Assembly (NCBI GenBank): GCA_008692225.1
Contig: VICG01000015.1
Span: forward strand, 1,691,001-1,755,000
Direction: 5' to 3'
Origin: Monilinia fructicola
Lineage: Eukaryota > Ascomycota > Leotiomycetes > Helotiales > Sclerotiniaceae
Length of the DNA stretch: 64,000 bases
The position numbers were made by a program, and so were the translations under genes. Shown here piece after piece: positions 1-12,625 of the stretch (position 1 is the stretch's first letter; each line of letters begins with the position of its first letter). Below the pieces are notes generated by a model that saw only the letters and a list, made by a program, of their open reading frames with translations, did not search any database and was not told the origin of the DNA.

Positions 1-183
1 ACGGTGGCTCTCCAAAAAGAAGCAGTGAGATGGGAAAGAGACCACCTACTTATGATGCTTGCATAGTTTTTCGCCAGGGAAGGCAAATCACATTGGTTGA
101 GATTAGCTCATGATGTTTCATTCATCACCGCGTACCCATGTTCTAAGGGTCCGCATGTTTCTCTTCTTCGATTATGCCTTTAG

Positions 184-579
184 AATTGCGCGTATGGATC
201 AGCTGCTCGGTATATACAACTGGGCCGGTGTAGGCAGCGCTGGTCTAAACGAAGATCTACAGCTAGGCTGGGCTCCAGACCCGGAGCAGCTTCTGGGCGT
301 CAAAGGTTCGTGGAAAGAAGGATATGATTTCACAGGGGCTGAATGGCCATTTGAACAACCTGCGGAGGGTATCGATAAGGATACGGTGTTGGTTATTGAG
401 GCATGGGGTGTGGGTGATAATGAGTGCATGGCTAGGGCTTGGTGTAGTCATTGGGGATTGAATGCCGTGGTGGCGGTGCTAGGGAGGACGTGTGTTGGGT
501 GTGCGGTAAGTAAGAGGCGTATGCGGCGGGAGTTAATGTGGTGATTTTTGTGGAAGACGATGAGAAGAGAGAGAAGTAG
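184..579 (+). CDS. C-terminal part of an unidentified protein
   Basis: I do not recognise this protein. A reading frame runs from a likely intron acceptor (TTTAG ending at 183) and encodes a Gly/Trp-rich segment with residues such as YNWAGVG, ELLGVKGSW-like text and VLVIEAWGVGD. The open frame closes at 544, but from about 513 another frame gives a more protein-like ending (EAYAAGVNVVIFVEDD) that stops at 579, so a two-base change near 507-513 may have split the true end. The start of the gene lies upstream, probably outside the window, and the first 180 bases look like intron or an earlier exon. Nothing in the visible part gives a function. Confidence is limited to there being coding sequence here. 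Confidence 0.4.
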
Positions 580-1776
580 TGGCTAGGGGTGAGAGAGGGG
601 AGATGGGAGGAAAAGGGAAGTGGACGGGAGAGGGGATTTCACTTTCATCGTACACCAAGGAGTTTTCATCTAATTTAGCAAGATGGGTGGAAGATTTTCA
701 TGGAGTAACAGTAGCGCATCATCAGGGAAGGGTTCGGATAACGACGGGGCAATATACCAGGAATTTGCGTGATTTGGGATGAAATGGTCTGCGTGGCTTT
801 CCTGGATGGTTTATGATATGATGATATGATAGTTAGGATGAATAAATGAATGATTAAAATAATCATAAGTTTTTATGAGATGGTGGGCTGGTGCTGATGC
901 TAATCTCTTTGATATGATAAACATGGGAGCTCTTGAGATGAGGTAGATTAGTGAGATTTGGTGAGGGGTTTGGATGAGAGGGGCCATTGTAGAAGTTGCG
1001 AGGTGATTCAAGTCAATGGTAATAAGTTACCTATGTAATCAGGAAGCTTGGAGAGGTGCTTGTAAAGCGGGGAGTAGAAGGTATTGGAGAAGGTATTGGA
1101 AGTGCATATGCATAAGGTTACAGTTTTGGAAAGAGCTGGTGGTTAGTGACTTGTTAGATACCAGGCTGGTAGGATCGTGGGTATCTAAGTTATCGCTCGT
1201 GGGAAGAATTGAAGACCACGGAAATTCCAGTCAGGGATAGGGCTCACCGGGAGCTGGCATATGGATCAAAGGGGCTTTTTGTGGTGGCATCTATCCCATG
1301 ACTTGTTAACCTTCTAGGCGATTGAGCGGATTTGAAATTGTGCGGCTATCTAAGTACTGCGTTGTTGCGTTTTGAGATATCATCAAAATCAGATCTCGTA
1401 ATGGAAAACCAAAGAGCAGATGATAGATCGTTCTCCTATGCCATCTACCGACTAGGTAGCGAACCGATGTACGTACGCTATGCGCCGGCATTGGTGGGCC
1501 GCAAAGCTCATTGGCTGGATGTGGACGACACAGCCCCCTCGCTCACGAACCCCCGATCTCTGTAAAGAAAGGCCAGAGAATACAGCACGATATGAGCCTT
1601 CCGACCATTCTCAAACGAAGGGCGTTTGACACCCGTGGGAGTATGTATTCTCGAGAGCTCTGATCTGTTCTCCGTCCTGTATACCCAGTGGCCATGGTTT
1701 AACTTCCCCTGAGACCCCGACGGTCGACCAACTCGTCCTACGACTCCCACAGAGCATCCAGGGTGCATCCCTCCAG
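580..1776. other. Intergenic region upstream of the Zn2Cys6 factor
   Basis: About 1.2 kb without a convincing gene. It holds G-rich and ATGATATG-like stretches near 790-900 and short open frames with no recognisable composition. It presumably contains the promoter of the regulator that starts at 1777, but I see no defined element. Confidence 0.5.
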
Positions 1777-4385
1777 ATGGCCACTCTCACACCGGCAAGC
1801 GCATCTGTTTCTGCGTCGGGAAAACGAAACCGCGTGCAGCTGAGCTCAGCTGCGGCCCGTGTCGTCATGCAAAATTCAGGTGCGATCGCGCGCAGCCGTG
1901 TGGTCAGTGTCACAAGAAAGATCGGCGCGCTGCATGTGTATACCCGCTCCGGTAGCGAGGAAGAAAGCGGCGACGAGCTTGCAGAAGCGGTTTCAGCACC
2001 TGGAGAATCTGGTGAAGGACGTGATGCAGTCTCAGGCGGGGACGGGGGCGGGACCCCGGATTCCGCTGGGCGAGGATCTGGCGCGCGGAGGGGTTGGCGG
2101 GTGCTTCTTCTTCGCGTTCTGTGTTGGGGTAGCGGGGGAGTCTCGGCGGGCGGATGTCGTTTCCGGGAAGGTTGTGTTTATTGGGGGGGAACGCAATACG
2201 TGAGGGCTACGCACTGGACTGCTCTTCTGGACGATGTGAGGTCTTCCCATCCTTGGCCGGCCTGTGCTAACATCGATCAGAAAGGAGAAGTCATGGGATA
2301 TTTTGATCAGGGAGAAGATGAGGATGGGGACGTCGAGAGCGAGCCTGAAGCGAGCTTGATTTTCAATGCTGATGCTCCACCGACTCGAGCTGGACTTTTG
2401 GGCGGCTTTGCCTCCTCGTACAGTTGTGGATAAGATCATTCAAGGATGTCTTCATGAGGGGCATTCTTCATTGCGTAGGTCTTGCTGCGAGGCTCGGTGT
2501 GGGTGATGCTGAGGTGCTTTTCAAGATATTCTTCATGCTCCGACTTTTCAGAAAGAGGTAAGGTACGATTTTCTCTCATCGATTGATATCTTTGCTTTTA
2601 CACGGGTTACTACTCGTCTGTATGACGCGAAGAAGGTTTCTTCCGAGCGTTGTTATTCATTACATGCTATAGAAAGTACTTTCTTCAGTACGAACTGATA
2701 TGCGCACTTGCTCATGATTGAATCGATTGGTATCTAAATTTCTGGGCCGACCCACATGATACTCCTCTCGCTTGGTTAGGTCTTTTATACGGAGTCATGT
2801 GTCTATCCCTATTCTCCACCTATGCAGCAAGCGAAGAGAAACACGACGAATGTGCTTCTGCAATGCAAAGTCTGCGAGCATAGAGCAGAAATTGCATTCA
2901 ATGTATACGTTTGTCGGATTACACCAAGCCGGGGAAATACACACGTGAAGCAATACTTGCTCATTTAGAAGGAGTATTCCTCCTGAGTAATGCTGACAAA
3001 GCGAACTGCTATGCGTTGCTTGGTGTTGCCGTTCGGCTAGCCTTACGAATGGGACTCCATCGAGATCGAGATAAAGTTGGTGGGAAGATGACTCCATTCG
3101 AAAGAGAGATGCGTCGACGACTCCGGAACATCCTGAGGCAGATTGATCTACTCGCATCTTTTCACATTGGTTTACCCAGCATGGCCGAATCAATCGATAG
3201 TGATGTTGAGCTGCCGCGCAATCTAAACGACGCAGATTTTGATGGAGATTGTACGGAACTTCCGCCTTCGAATCCCGATTCCGAGGTCACATCAATGTCC
3301 TACATTCGCTTCAAAAGCAGAATATGTCACGTCTTTTGGCCAAATCGCCCACACGCCCACGCACTAACCCCGCCCTACTGCGATGATATCATGAAACTCG
3401 ACGCCCAGCTAAACGCGCTCCACGCCGCCATCCCGCCCCCATTCCAATTCCGCCCTATCAGCACCTGCATCGCCGACCCCTCCGCCCTCATCATCCAAAG
3501 ACTCAACATCGCGGACCTCCTCTACAAAAGCCGCTGCGTCCTCCACCGCAAACACCTCCTCGACACCCCGCATTCCCCCTCCCACGAACACTCCATCAAC
3601 GCCGGCCTCCACGCCTCCATGCAACTCCTCGATCTCCAACAGCAGGCCTACGACGCCGCACAGCCCGACGGCGTCCTCTCCCACGGATCGCTGCTTCCCC
3701 TCTTCGCTATCCACGCACGATTTTCCTACTCGCCGCCATGATCGTCTACATGCGCGCAATGAAGATGCTCGACGCGTCATCCAGCGCCACGCCCCTCGCC
3801 CGCCGACCAAGACCTCAAACCCGACATGATCGCCGCGTTGAAGGCGTCGTACCGCATCTGGCACCTCGCGCAAGAGAAGTACCCGGAAGCGCGCCGCGCA
3901 GCAGACGTCCTGGATGTGATGACGAGGAAGATTGAGGCGGCGTCTGCCGCCGCCTCTCCTCTGCGGTCTTGAAAGCTAGATGTGAAAATGCAGTCCAAGA
4001 TATGCACAAGTAATGATCCCCCCCGCTGGATTCTCGTCCCAAGGTACGAGGATGCACGGCTCCTCCCCCGGGGAGCTATATCGACTGATCGATCGATCGA
4101 TCGATCCCTCGTTTCGAAAATCCAAACTAACCACTTGAACCTCTAGGTCCCATCGCGGCAACTCAATTTCCTGCCGATCCGCCACGAGCCACCCCTTCGT
4201 CGCACCTCTGGCCCCCCGATGCGCGCCCCGAAAATATCACGCCCGCCTTTGATTTCCCCGCCGCGAATCCAAACACTGATGTGCCTCCTCCGTCTTGGGA
4301 TGACCTGATGGATATCCCGATTGATTTCGACTGGGTGGAGTTTTCCTTCCCTTCCCTCTCCTTCCCTCTCCCCTTACCCTCCTAG
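1777..4385 (+). CDS. Zn2Cys6 fungal transcription factor, reading frame interrupted
   Basis: This is a fungal binuclear-zinc regulator. The start at 1777 gives a short basic leader (KRNRVQL). The zinc cluster is at 1851-1937 in another frame, with spacing C-x2-C-x6-C-x5-C-x2-C-x8-C. A coiled-coil linker (FQHLENLV) follows near 2000 in a third frame. A good intron lies at about 2234-2279 (GTGAGG...TGCTAAC...CAG). Next come the LPPR...VVDKII segment (near 2408), ILHAPTFQKE (2550) and FWADPHDTPLAW (2740), then the fungal_trans core with ALRMGLHRD (around 3060). After an intron ending at 4146, the last exon carries an acidic tail (WDDLMDIPIDFDW); an extra intron could instead end the gene at 4601. 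Breaks: five extra bases near 1843-1850, homopolymer shifts near 1942, 2195 and 2400, an in-frame TAG at 2881, and two shifts between 3721 and 3805. It may be decayed, or intact with sequence errors. Confidence 0.75.
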
Positions 4386-4615
4386 TTTTCCCCGCTCTTT
4401 TTCTTCCACCTATACCCCCCCCCCTCGCACCCCTCCAATCAACAAACCCGTCCTCCCCACAAAAACACTTCCGAGACAGAAGACGACACAAAAACCAAAA
4501 GCCGGAACATGACCAAGCGATGAGAGGGGAACCCCAACAACTAACGCTTCCCATTTCTCCACTAGGATGTTTTCGATAGTCGCGTTCGCTGTTCGTTGTG
4601 ATGCGATGGTTGTTG

Positions 4616-4645
4616 TTAGGGTTAGGGTTAGTGTTAGTGTTAGGG
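4616..4645 (+). repeat. Interstitial telomere-like hexamers
   Basis: Five tandem 6-bp units occupy exactly 30 bases: TTAGGG, TTAGGG, TTAGTG, TTAGTG, TTAGGG. This matches the usual fungal telomere unit with two variant copies. It sits between convergent genes rather than at a contig end. Confidence 0.75.
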
Positions 4646-5088
4646 TGGGTGGTGGTGATCATCCTCATCATCATCATCGTTAGGTGGATGGATGAATGGT
4701 GTTTCGTAGTAGATGGAGGTTGGTGATATAGTTCTGGGGTTGGGATTGAGATGGATGGGATGGGTGGAGTAGCGTTGGAGGGTAAGGGTGTATACTCCGT
4801 AGATGGATGGGTGTGCAGGTTTTTCTGCAGGGGGGAAAAGGTAAGGAGCGGGATTTGATGGTGGGAGGTTTTCCCCGGGGTCGATGGGTATGGTGTCGTA
4901 CGTATCATGTTGTGTTGTGAGGGGATCGTGATAGGAGATGGTAGTAATGGATCTAGTATTTCAATATCTTGAAATACTTCCCCCTCCTGAACCAAAAAAC
5001 CTTTAGATTTTTGTATTTCTTATATTTCATTCATTTCATTTCGTTCCTCTCCGTATCCAATTTTTCATCCCAGCACCCCATGCCCAAC

Positions 5089-7034
5089 CTACAAAAACCA
5101 CCTAAACTCCTCCACACTCGGCCCATCCCTCAATAACTCCGTAGGAACCTCCTGAATATCCAATTTACGACCTAACCTAGCATCGCGTCGTCGATTATCA
5201 GCCATCATGTAAAGAGCCAGAGATGTAGAGAGGAGAACCCCCGTTCCGCCAAACGCGGCTGTCGTTGCGAGAGCGGGGATGTATCTACGAAGCGGGGTGT
5301 TAGTTTGATGAAAAATGGGGGGCAAAAGGGAGAAGGGAGGCGGAAAAACACATACTTGGGAGCATCTTTATTTAGGAAAATATTCGAACTGACCAGACCC
5401 ATCAAGTTACTTAATGGGACGCCCACGCTGCTCATTACGACCCGTCGTCCCTCGTGAGGAATGTTGTTGTTGTACCATGTGCTGAGGAGGACACTTGGGG
5501 CTGCGGTTCCCCAGCACATCATGAACGTTGCAAAGTAGGCGATGCGGAGCTCGTTTGTGACGTCGATGGAAACGTATATGAGGAAACCGATGAAGGTGAA
5601 GAGGAAGCCGAGGGCGATGAAGGGACCGCGTCGACGGGTGTAGTCGGAGGAGAAGGCGAGGATTAAGAGCATGACTGCGCCGGAGATATTGGGGGCTACG
5701 GTGTAGAGGTTCGTTTTGATGGTGGAGTAACCTAGTCGGGCTACGATTTGGGGGAGGAAAAGATTGACGCTTTGCAGAGGGACGCCGAGACAGATTTCAA
5801 TGGCGAGGAAGGCGTAGGTTGTTGGTTGTTTGAAGATGGAGAGGGAGTCGCGGAGGTTGAATTCTTCGTCTACGATGGAGGAGGAATCGATTTGAATGCG
5901 GTGGTGTGCTAAGGTTCTTTCTTGATCGGTGAGAAATTTGGCTTTGGAGGCTGAAGAGGGTAGGTAGAAGAAAGTAAAGATGGCGAAGAGGAGAGTTGCG
6001 CCTCCTTCAATTAGGAAGAGGTAGCGCCAGGGGTAGAGAGGGGTGTTGGTTATTTTAAAACAACCAACTGCTAGGAGACCGGAGAATGCTGTTTTAAAGG
6101 ATGATTAGTGGTATATCGTGGGCAGGAAAGATGAGATGATAAAGTACCCGATGCGATGTTGCTAGCAGCGTAGAATATGGCGAGACGACGAGCGAGTTCC
6201 CCACGACGGTAGAATGTGGTTAGGTAGTAGATTACCAAAGGAAAAAACGCGGATTCAGACATTCCTTATATTTGTCAATTGACTAATTCGTGTGAAGATT
6301 GAGATTCGAACATACCAAGGAACCATCTAAGAGCCATCATTCCGCCAAAGTTTTGTACTGCGACTGTTAAAAGGGTTAGCTTGCTACAATCTAAGCGTTA
6401 TAGAATCTCATGTTACCTCCGAGAATGGTGAATGATCCAAAGAACATCATAAGTATTGGTAAGACTATTGCAGGTCCATACTTCTTTCCAAGCATAGCCT
6501 ATGTGGAGTTAGAATGTGATTGAGATATATACCTCATTTGACATAATCCATCAATTATCGAACCCCTTGGAGATTGAATATAATACCGAGCGTATTGAAT
6601 CAACGGTTATCCCATGAACCAGTCATTGAAAGGCTCAAAGGGTGAAGGCATATAATGATGAAGAGTAGCAATTCCAGAAAACTCACAATTGGAAGTGCGC
6701 ATAGAACATAAGGTATATAAAACACACTCAAGATAATATTATACTGATTACTCTTGAAACCCAAATCCTTTTCCAAACCATCCGTTTTAGCATTTCCCAA
6801 ATTTCCCTTATCAAGTGAGTTGAAAAGGTACATGCATGCCAAAACAGGTAGCAAACGAAAATCGAACTTTCGACAAAGATCTCGTTCTGCTTGATGATCA
6901 ACAACATATGCGGATTCGGAAGTGATGCCGATGTTGAATTCGGAATCTTTGATATTTTGTGTAATGTCTGGGTTTACTTTGATATCTCCATTGTCGGAGC
7001 CAGAGCTTCGATAATGGGGTTTATGAACCGACAT
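5089..7034 (-). CDS. MFS transporter, Dal5/Tna1-type anion:cation symporter family
   Basis: Predicted plasma-membrane permease of the fungal allantoate/nicotinate-type major facilitator family. I splice six exons: 7034-6687, 6498-6417, 6363-6316, 6264-6148, 6088-5356 and 5284-5089, all with GT...AG borders. They join in frame to 507 residues, the usual family length. Family features are the RKFDFRLLPVLACMYLFNSLDKGNLGNA-like first helix region near residues 55-85, NFGGMMALRWFLGMSESAFFPLVIYY around the fourth and fifth helices, a WRYLFLIEGG turn, and an MxxxWGTAAPS-like stretch late in the protein. Both termini are hydrophilic, as usual. The substrate cannot be read from the sequence; small carboxylates, vitamins or ureides are typical. 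It converges on the Zn2Cys6 regulator, which could be a local regulator of it, but that is only a guess. Confidence 0.9.
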
Positions 7035-9204
7035 CTTATCACAAGATGAGGGAAGCCGTGAAGAAATGCGAAAGTAACGAAGCTACACCCTGCCAAGGAA
7101 GTTTAGAGGAATGTTGGGAAAGGGCGACGATGAAGAAACAGAGACAGAGAAAGAAATGAAGAGATTGAAAAGACCAGGACAACAAAAAGATCACCTATCT
7201 ATCTACCCACCCACCTGTTATATAAGATGAACACGAGAAGGAGAGCACACGAAACACGACGTCTCGAAACCCAATATCCCTTATCAAGAAAACTACTTCC
7301 GATAATATTACTCTTTCCATCAAACAACCCAACCCAGCTGCCCACTGCCATCAGACACCTACCTCCCGAAGCGACCGACACACGATTCTTATCGCAACAC
7401 CCGCAGTCCACCGATGGCCCCTCCCAATCTTCCAAACCCAATCTTCACACAGCACCACACTCAGTACTAGGTAAGATGCTATATCAATACCAGGCAACCA
7501 ATAAGCACACACAAGACACAAGGAAGAATGCGGGAGCCCAGAACCGAGCACCCATGTCACGCACGCCAGAAATTCTAGCGCGCTGGGGAAAGTAAGGTTA
7601 TGTACGTATGTACTCCGTATGCATTCGACGAAGTGACCCGCGCGCAATTTGGGGGGATTTTGGGATACCACCCAGGTGGACCATGACGGGGGCGAGATAA
7701 GGGGAGGAAGCTATCAGGTGAAAGATTGTGTAAGGTTAAATGTGAGGCGTCGATCTCTCAGATAAGAGGTGGTGGTGGTTTCGGTTAGTTGTGCTGGAAA
7801 ATGGTCATGTGATGTGATGGATTGGGGATCCTTGCGTGATGGATATCGATGGGTAGATTAGATACAGTACTCTGTAGATATGGGGGATTGTGATATCAAT
7901 AAAATTATATAACCTTAACTTGATAGTTTATCTAATCCTTCAAGATTACTAACAATTCGCATGATTGGTCGTTTTGAATTTCTTCGGTTGTGATGTTTTG
8001 ATAGAGATGGGTGATAAGGGGTCCACGGGTATCTATAGAACTATTCTATCAAGTGCATGTAAAGTTATTCATTTCTCTTCATTACATTGCCTGGCAAAGA
8101 ACTAGACAACTTATATACTCGTATATATGAATAAATACTTGAACTATCACTACAGTAAAAGATACTCGGCCTCCACGGCAGTGGTCCCCGAAGGGCCAGC
8201 GGAGCGACATTTTCGAGTTTGAGTCTTGAATTCGAGATGATTGATTGATGGGTGCAAGCCCCAAAGCCCCATAGCTCGCTGCACTCGAATCCATGGATAT
8301 TTTGGATAGTTCTTGTGTTTGTTGTGTGTGTATTAGATAGATATATATGTACTTGAGTAGATAGCATAATATCCATCTCGCGATTGTGGATAGATGATAA
8401 ATAATGGACGGAATATAAGGATGGGATATAATATGGATACTACCCGAGTAAGAATCACATAAATAGATATTACTTCCCATCCCCATTCTCATATCTACAT
8501 CATTTTCCAATATCCCAGCATATAGCTTACAAACTACATATACATAGCTTCATAATTACCTATACTCGAGTACATATATGTATATAATCTTACTTAACAT
8601 CTCCCTCACACCTACTTATATACTCACCGTACATCAACCCAACCCAAGCCAAACCTTTACAGAGTACATACAACCTCCAGGGCTACCAATACCAATACGA
8701 ATACTAATACCAACTAACACATACCCACTCGAATCTACACATCCTAAGATTAAGCAACCCAACCCAACCCAACACACCAAACAAAAGAAGCTTGCCTAAT
8801 CCCGATATTCTCATTTTCATCCTCATCCTCTCCTTTATAAGAAAAAGGAAAAAGAAAGTCAAAATTTCCCATAAAAGAAACCCTTCCAGATAAGTCTAAC
8901 CGATCACCACGAAACATCTACTTGAGTTCTATGGACGGGTACTGTAGAGATTTTGATTCTATGCGGAAAAGGGTTTAGATGGCGATGGGTTGGTTGATGG
9001 GTTGATGGACGTTGTTCATGAATGTTAGCTGTGAGGTTGATGGGTTGGGTTTGGAATGGATGAGGGAGAGGGAGAGGGAGAGGGAGAGGGAGAGGGGGGA
9101 GGGGGAGGGGGAGGGGGAGGGGGAGGAGAAGAGGTGAAATGCTTTTCGTCGTTGATTAGTTCTACATATAGTAACAGAGCTCCCTGTATCTCGTACGTTT
9201 TATC
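7035..9204. other. Intergenic region with low-complexity tracts
   Basis: About 2.2 kb with no gene I can support. It contains a TACTCCGTA motif (7611-7619), a GTCCACGGGTA motif (8021-8031), and a C-rich CAACCCAACCC stretch near 8635-8790. Short open frames here have microsatellite-like or random composition. Confidence 0.5.
9063..9128 (+). repeat. Purine microsatellite (GAGAGG/GAGGGG)n
   Basis: An uninterrupted run of G and A made of GAGAGG then GAGGGG hexamers. The Gly/Glu-rich open frame over it is a product of the repeat and not evidence for a gene. Confidence 0.85.
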
Positions 9205-11710
9205 ATCTTCGAAAATAAATAATTATAAATTAATTAATCATTAAAACAATCTGAAATATTATATAATAATAAATTAAAATAAATGAATTATAATAATAAT
9301 GTTTTAGAAATAAAATATTATATATTAAAAATTAATACTAATAAAATAATAAAAAGATTTATTTAATATTTTATTAATAAGATAAACAATATAAGATTTT
9401 AAAGAATTATATTCTATTTTTTAATATCTTTATTATTTATAATGTAATACTTGTTTTTTTGAATTTTTAAATTGAATTTTAAAAAGAAAAAATAAAAAAG
9501 ATTTAAAACAAAAATAAAAAAAATAAAATAAAAAACTTTATTATAATAATATTAATAGATATAAGATTGAATAAAATAAATATATAAAAAATTATATAAA
9601 GATAATTTTCAATTAAAAAAATTTATTTTAAATAATTTAAAAAATGAATTCAAATTAAAATTAGAGAATATAATTATATATTATATTATATATAAAAATA
9701 ATATCTTTTATTTATTATCTTATAAATTTATTATATATAAGTTTTTTAAAAATAAAAATTATATAATTGTTTTAAATAAAAAATTTATACTCGAGTATTA
9801 TAATATAAATTTATAATAAACTTATATAACTAAGTAATCGTTATTTATACTATTATAAATTAGTCCTTTTATATAGAACTTTATATATATAATAAAAAAG
9901 ATAAATATAATATATATTAATAATTTTATTTAAATTTATAAATTATAAACTATTTTTATTATTCTATTTAATAAAAATTTATAATACTTCTTTTTCTATA
10001 TCTTAAAATGCTTCTATTAATCTTTTAAGTTTTAAATTTTTTGAATTTTTTTTTAAAGAAATTTAATTTATTTGTTAATTTATTATAAATTTTTGAATAT
10101 TTAATATAAATTTTGTTTTTAATTAGTTTTAAGCCCGGCATTAATCAATCTAAAACAACGTTAAGTATAAAAACTAAGTTTTTATAAGGTTGAAAAAATC
10201 TACTCGTAGAATTATACGACTTAGAAAATAATTATCTTTAATTTTATATATTTTAATTATAATAGTTAACACGGCCGATATAAAAGGAGTCTATAATAAT
10301 ATCGATATCTTTAATATATTAATAAAAATAACGTTATTAGTATTATTAATATTACTAGCAAAAGCGAATAGAATAGTATTAGCTATAAATAGATAGCGTT
10401 AAATAGTTTAATAAAGATTAGCTTTTACTACGATATACGTTTTCTAGTATTAATCGTTGTAAAAATAATATATAAATATAACCTTGGATTTCTTAACCTC
10501 CCTCTTTAATATATTAGTATAAGAATTTTATAATCTTTTTTATATATATCTTTTATTATTATTTAATATTTAAATATTTATTATTGAAGTTAAGTAAATA
10601 AAATATAAATTAATTAGTATTGTAAATAGATAGAGAAATAAATAAATAGATAATTAGATATATATATATATATAAATACTTATATTAAAATATATATTAA
10701 AACTATACGTATTAGTATACTATTTAACTACGTAAATCGAACGCTAACTAGTCGAAGTATATAAAGTAGGAATGAATTATAAATCGTATAAATATCTACT
10801 TTTTATATAAAGAGTAAAAAGAATAAAAACGAATAATTAATATTATAATTATATATTATATTTCCTAGTTGAGGTAAGACTTATAACTTAAGAGGATTTT
10901 AAAATTTCTACTCTTTATATATATATATATATATTTATATAATTAATATAACTCTTATTATCCTTATTCTTATTATAAATAATATTTATAAACAAAAGCC
11001 AAACACCTACCTACCTCTCTTTCTACTAAGGCTACCTCCCTACCTCTCTTATAACTAATTACTTATTATATAATAAAAGAATTAAAGTAAATCCATCTAT
11101 CTATTTATTCATTCTACTCTATTCTACCCTACCTAAATAAGTATAGTAGAACCTATATATAAAGAACTACGTTATACGGGATAATTCGTTATACAGGACA
11201 TTTATTTCAATTTTAGTAATTTTTATATAGAAGAATAGGATTTTTTAACTTTAAAGAATTTATAGAACAAATTATTCTTAGTCTTATATAAAAATTAAAG
11301 ATTTTATTAATTATTGTATTAAATTTAATAGAAAATAGCTTAAATAATAATATATTATATAATTTTTTTTATTAAAAATATCAAGGGTATATAAAAAAAT
11401 AATTAAGCTTAGCTATACAAATTTTGCTAATGCTTTATTGCTTAATCTATATATACAGGAATCCTGGATATACGGGATTTAATTAGTCGAATTTTTCGAT
11501 CCCTTATAACCAGGTTCTACTATACTCTATAGTAAGATCTAGGCTTTAGGATCATCCACCGATGATTTATAGATTTACAGATTTACAAATTAACGAATTA
11601 ACAATATTAAAATAAATATTTAATTATTAAATTATTAAGGGTTTCTTTCTTTCTTTTTTTCTTTTTTTCTTTCTTTCTTTTATTATTATTTCTTATTTTT
11701 TTTCTCTTTC
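9205..11710. repeat. Very AT-rich block, probable RIP-degraded repeat DNA
   Basis: About 2.5 kb is almost entirely A and T, with TA steps dominant and scarcely any open frames. Small islands of ordinary sequence remain (around 10130-10210 and 10260-10480). The edges are sharp against mixed-composition flanks. This is the usual look of transposon relics mutated by repeat-induced point mutation in filamentous ascomycetes. I cannot name the parent element because no coding text survives. Confidence 0.7.
11144..11522. mobile_element. Small TA-flanked inverted-repeat element (Tc1/mariner-like MITE)
   Basis: A 379-bp segment starts TAGTAGAACCT and ends with its reverse complement, AGGTTCTACTA. The first 11 bases match perfectly and about 17 of the first 21 match. 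It is flanked by TA on both sides (11142-11143 and 11523-11524), as expected for a TA target duplication of Tc1/mariner/pogo elements. There is no coding capacity, so it would be non-autonomous. It lies inside the AT-rich block and carries ordinary-composition patches such as TTATACGGGATAATTCG near its left end. Confidence 0.6.
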
Positions 11711-12110
11711 TTTTCTAAAAGGGTGAGGGAGGGGTTAAAGGTTCTAAGGTTGGTGGTTATTGATTGATTGATTGATTGTTTTATCAATCTTGGCGATTCA
11801 TCTAGTAATTAGGTATGTATTGATGGAAAGTTGGATGGATGGATGGAAAAGTTTAGGGGTTGGGGAAGCTAGAGGAGGTGGGATATGGGTTATATATGAT
11901 TATTGCAGGACTGTACAGTATGAGGATGAGGATGGTTGGGATTGGGGATTGAGGTTGGGGATTGATTGATGTTGGGGATGGGTATTAATTGTGGGATGTA
12001 AATTATGGGTTTGTATATAAGATGAGGGGGGGGGTGATGATGGATGGATGATGGATGGATTTTGAAGAGATTACTCTGTAGATGGATGGATGGATGGATG
12101 GATGGATGGG

Positions 12111-12147
<37 letters not shown>

Positions 12148-12594
12148 AATTGATTAATAATTGATTAATAATTGATTGGGTTGATTTTTGGTAAGCTGTA
12201 TCCAGACTACTCCGTATGGTATATGTATGCATTCTTATTCTTATTCTTTTCTTTTTCTTACAGTATGAGCTGTCTGCGGGTAATCAACCAACCTTATTTG
12301 GATCGTGCTTGTATTTCCAAGGTTGTATTTATTATTGTACTAAGGAATACCGTACAAATAATATCCATCCATCCAACCAACTACCTAGGTGCTTCCAATT
12401 CCAAATTCAATACATAGTATGATTGATCTTCTTACCTACCGAGTATATATCAAGCTGATCTATTATGAGGTAAAGGCCATAGAAATGTTTACCTAGGTAT
12501 ACTTTACTTTAACAATCCAGCTCTTAATATGCGGTCTTTGAAATGGGGTTTGAAATATGAGATGGTATGATGATGGCGGTGGTGGTGATGATGG

Positions 12595-12625
<31 letters not shown>

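Noticed and set aside
4237..4995. Long minus-strand open frame of 252 codons
   Set aside because: Composition is His/Pro/Thr-rich, driven by tandem and C-rich DNA; it overlaps the last exon of the regulator and has no recognisable domain.
7227..7671. Overlapping open frames on both strands
   Set aside because: No protein-like composition and no start context; probably promoter and leader DNA of the MFS gene.
9056..9244. Open frame with Gly/Glu repeats
   Set aside because: It comes from the GAGAGG/GAGGGG microsatellite.
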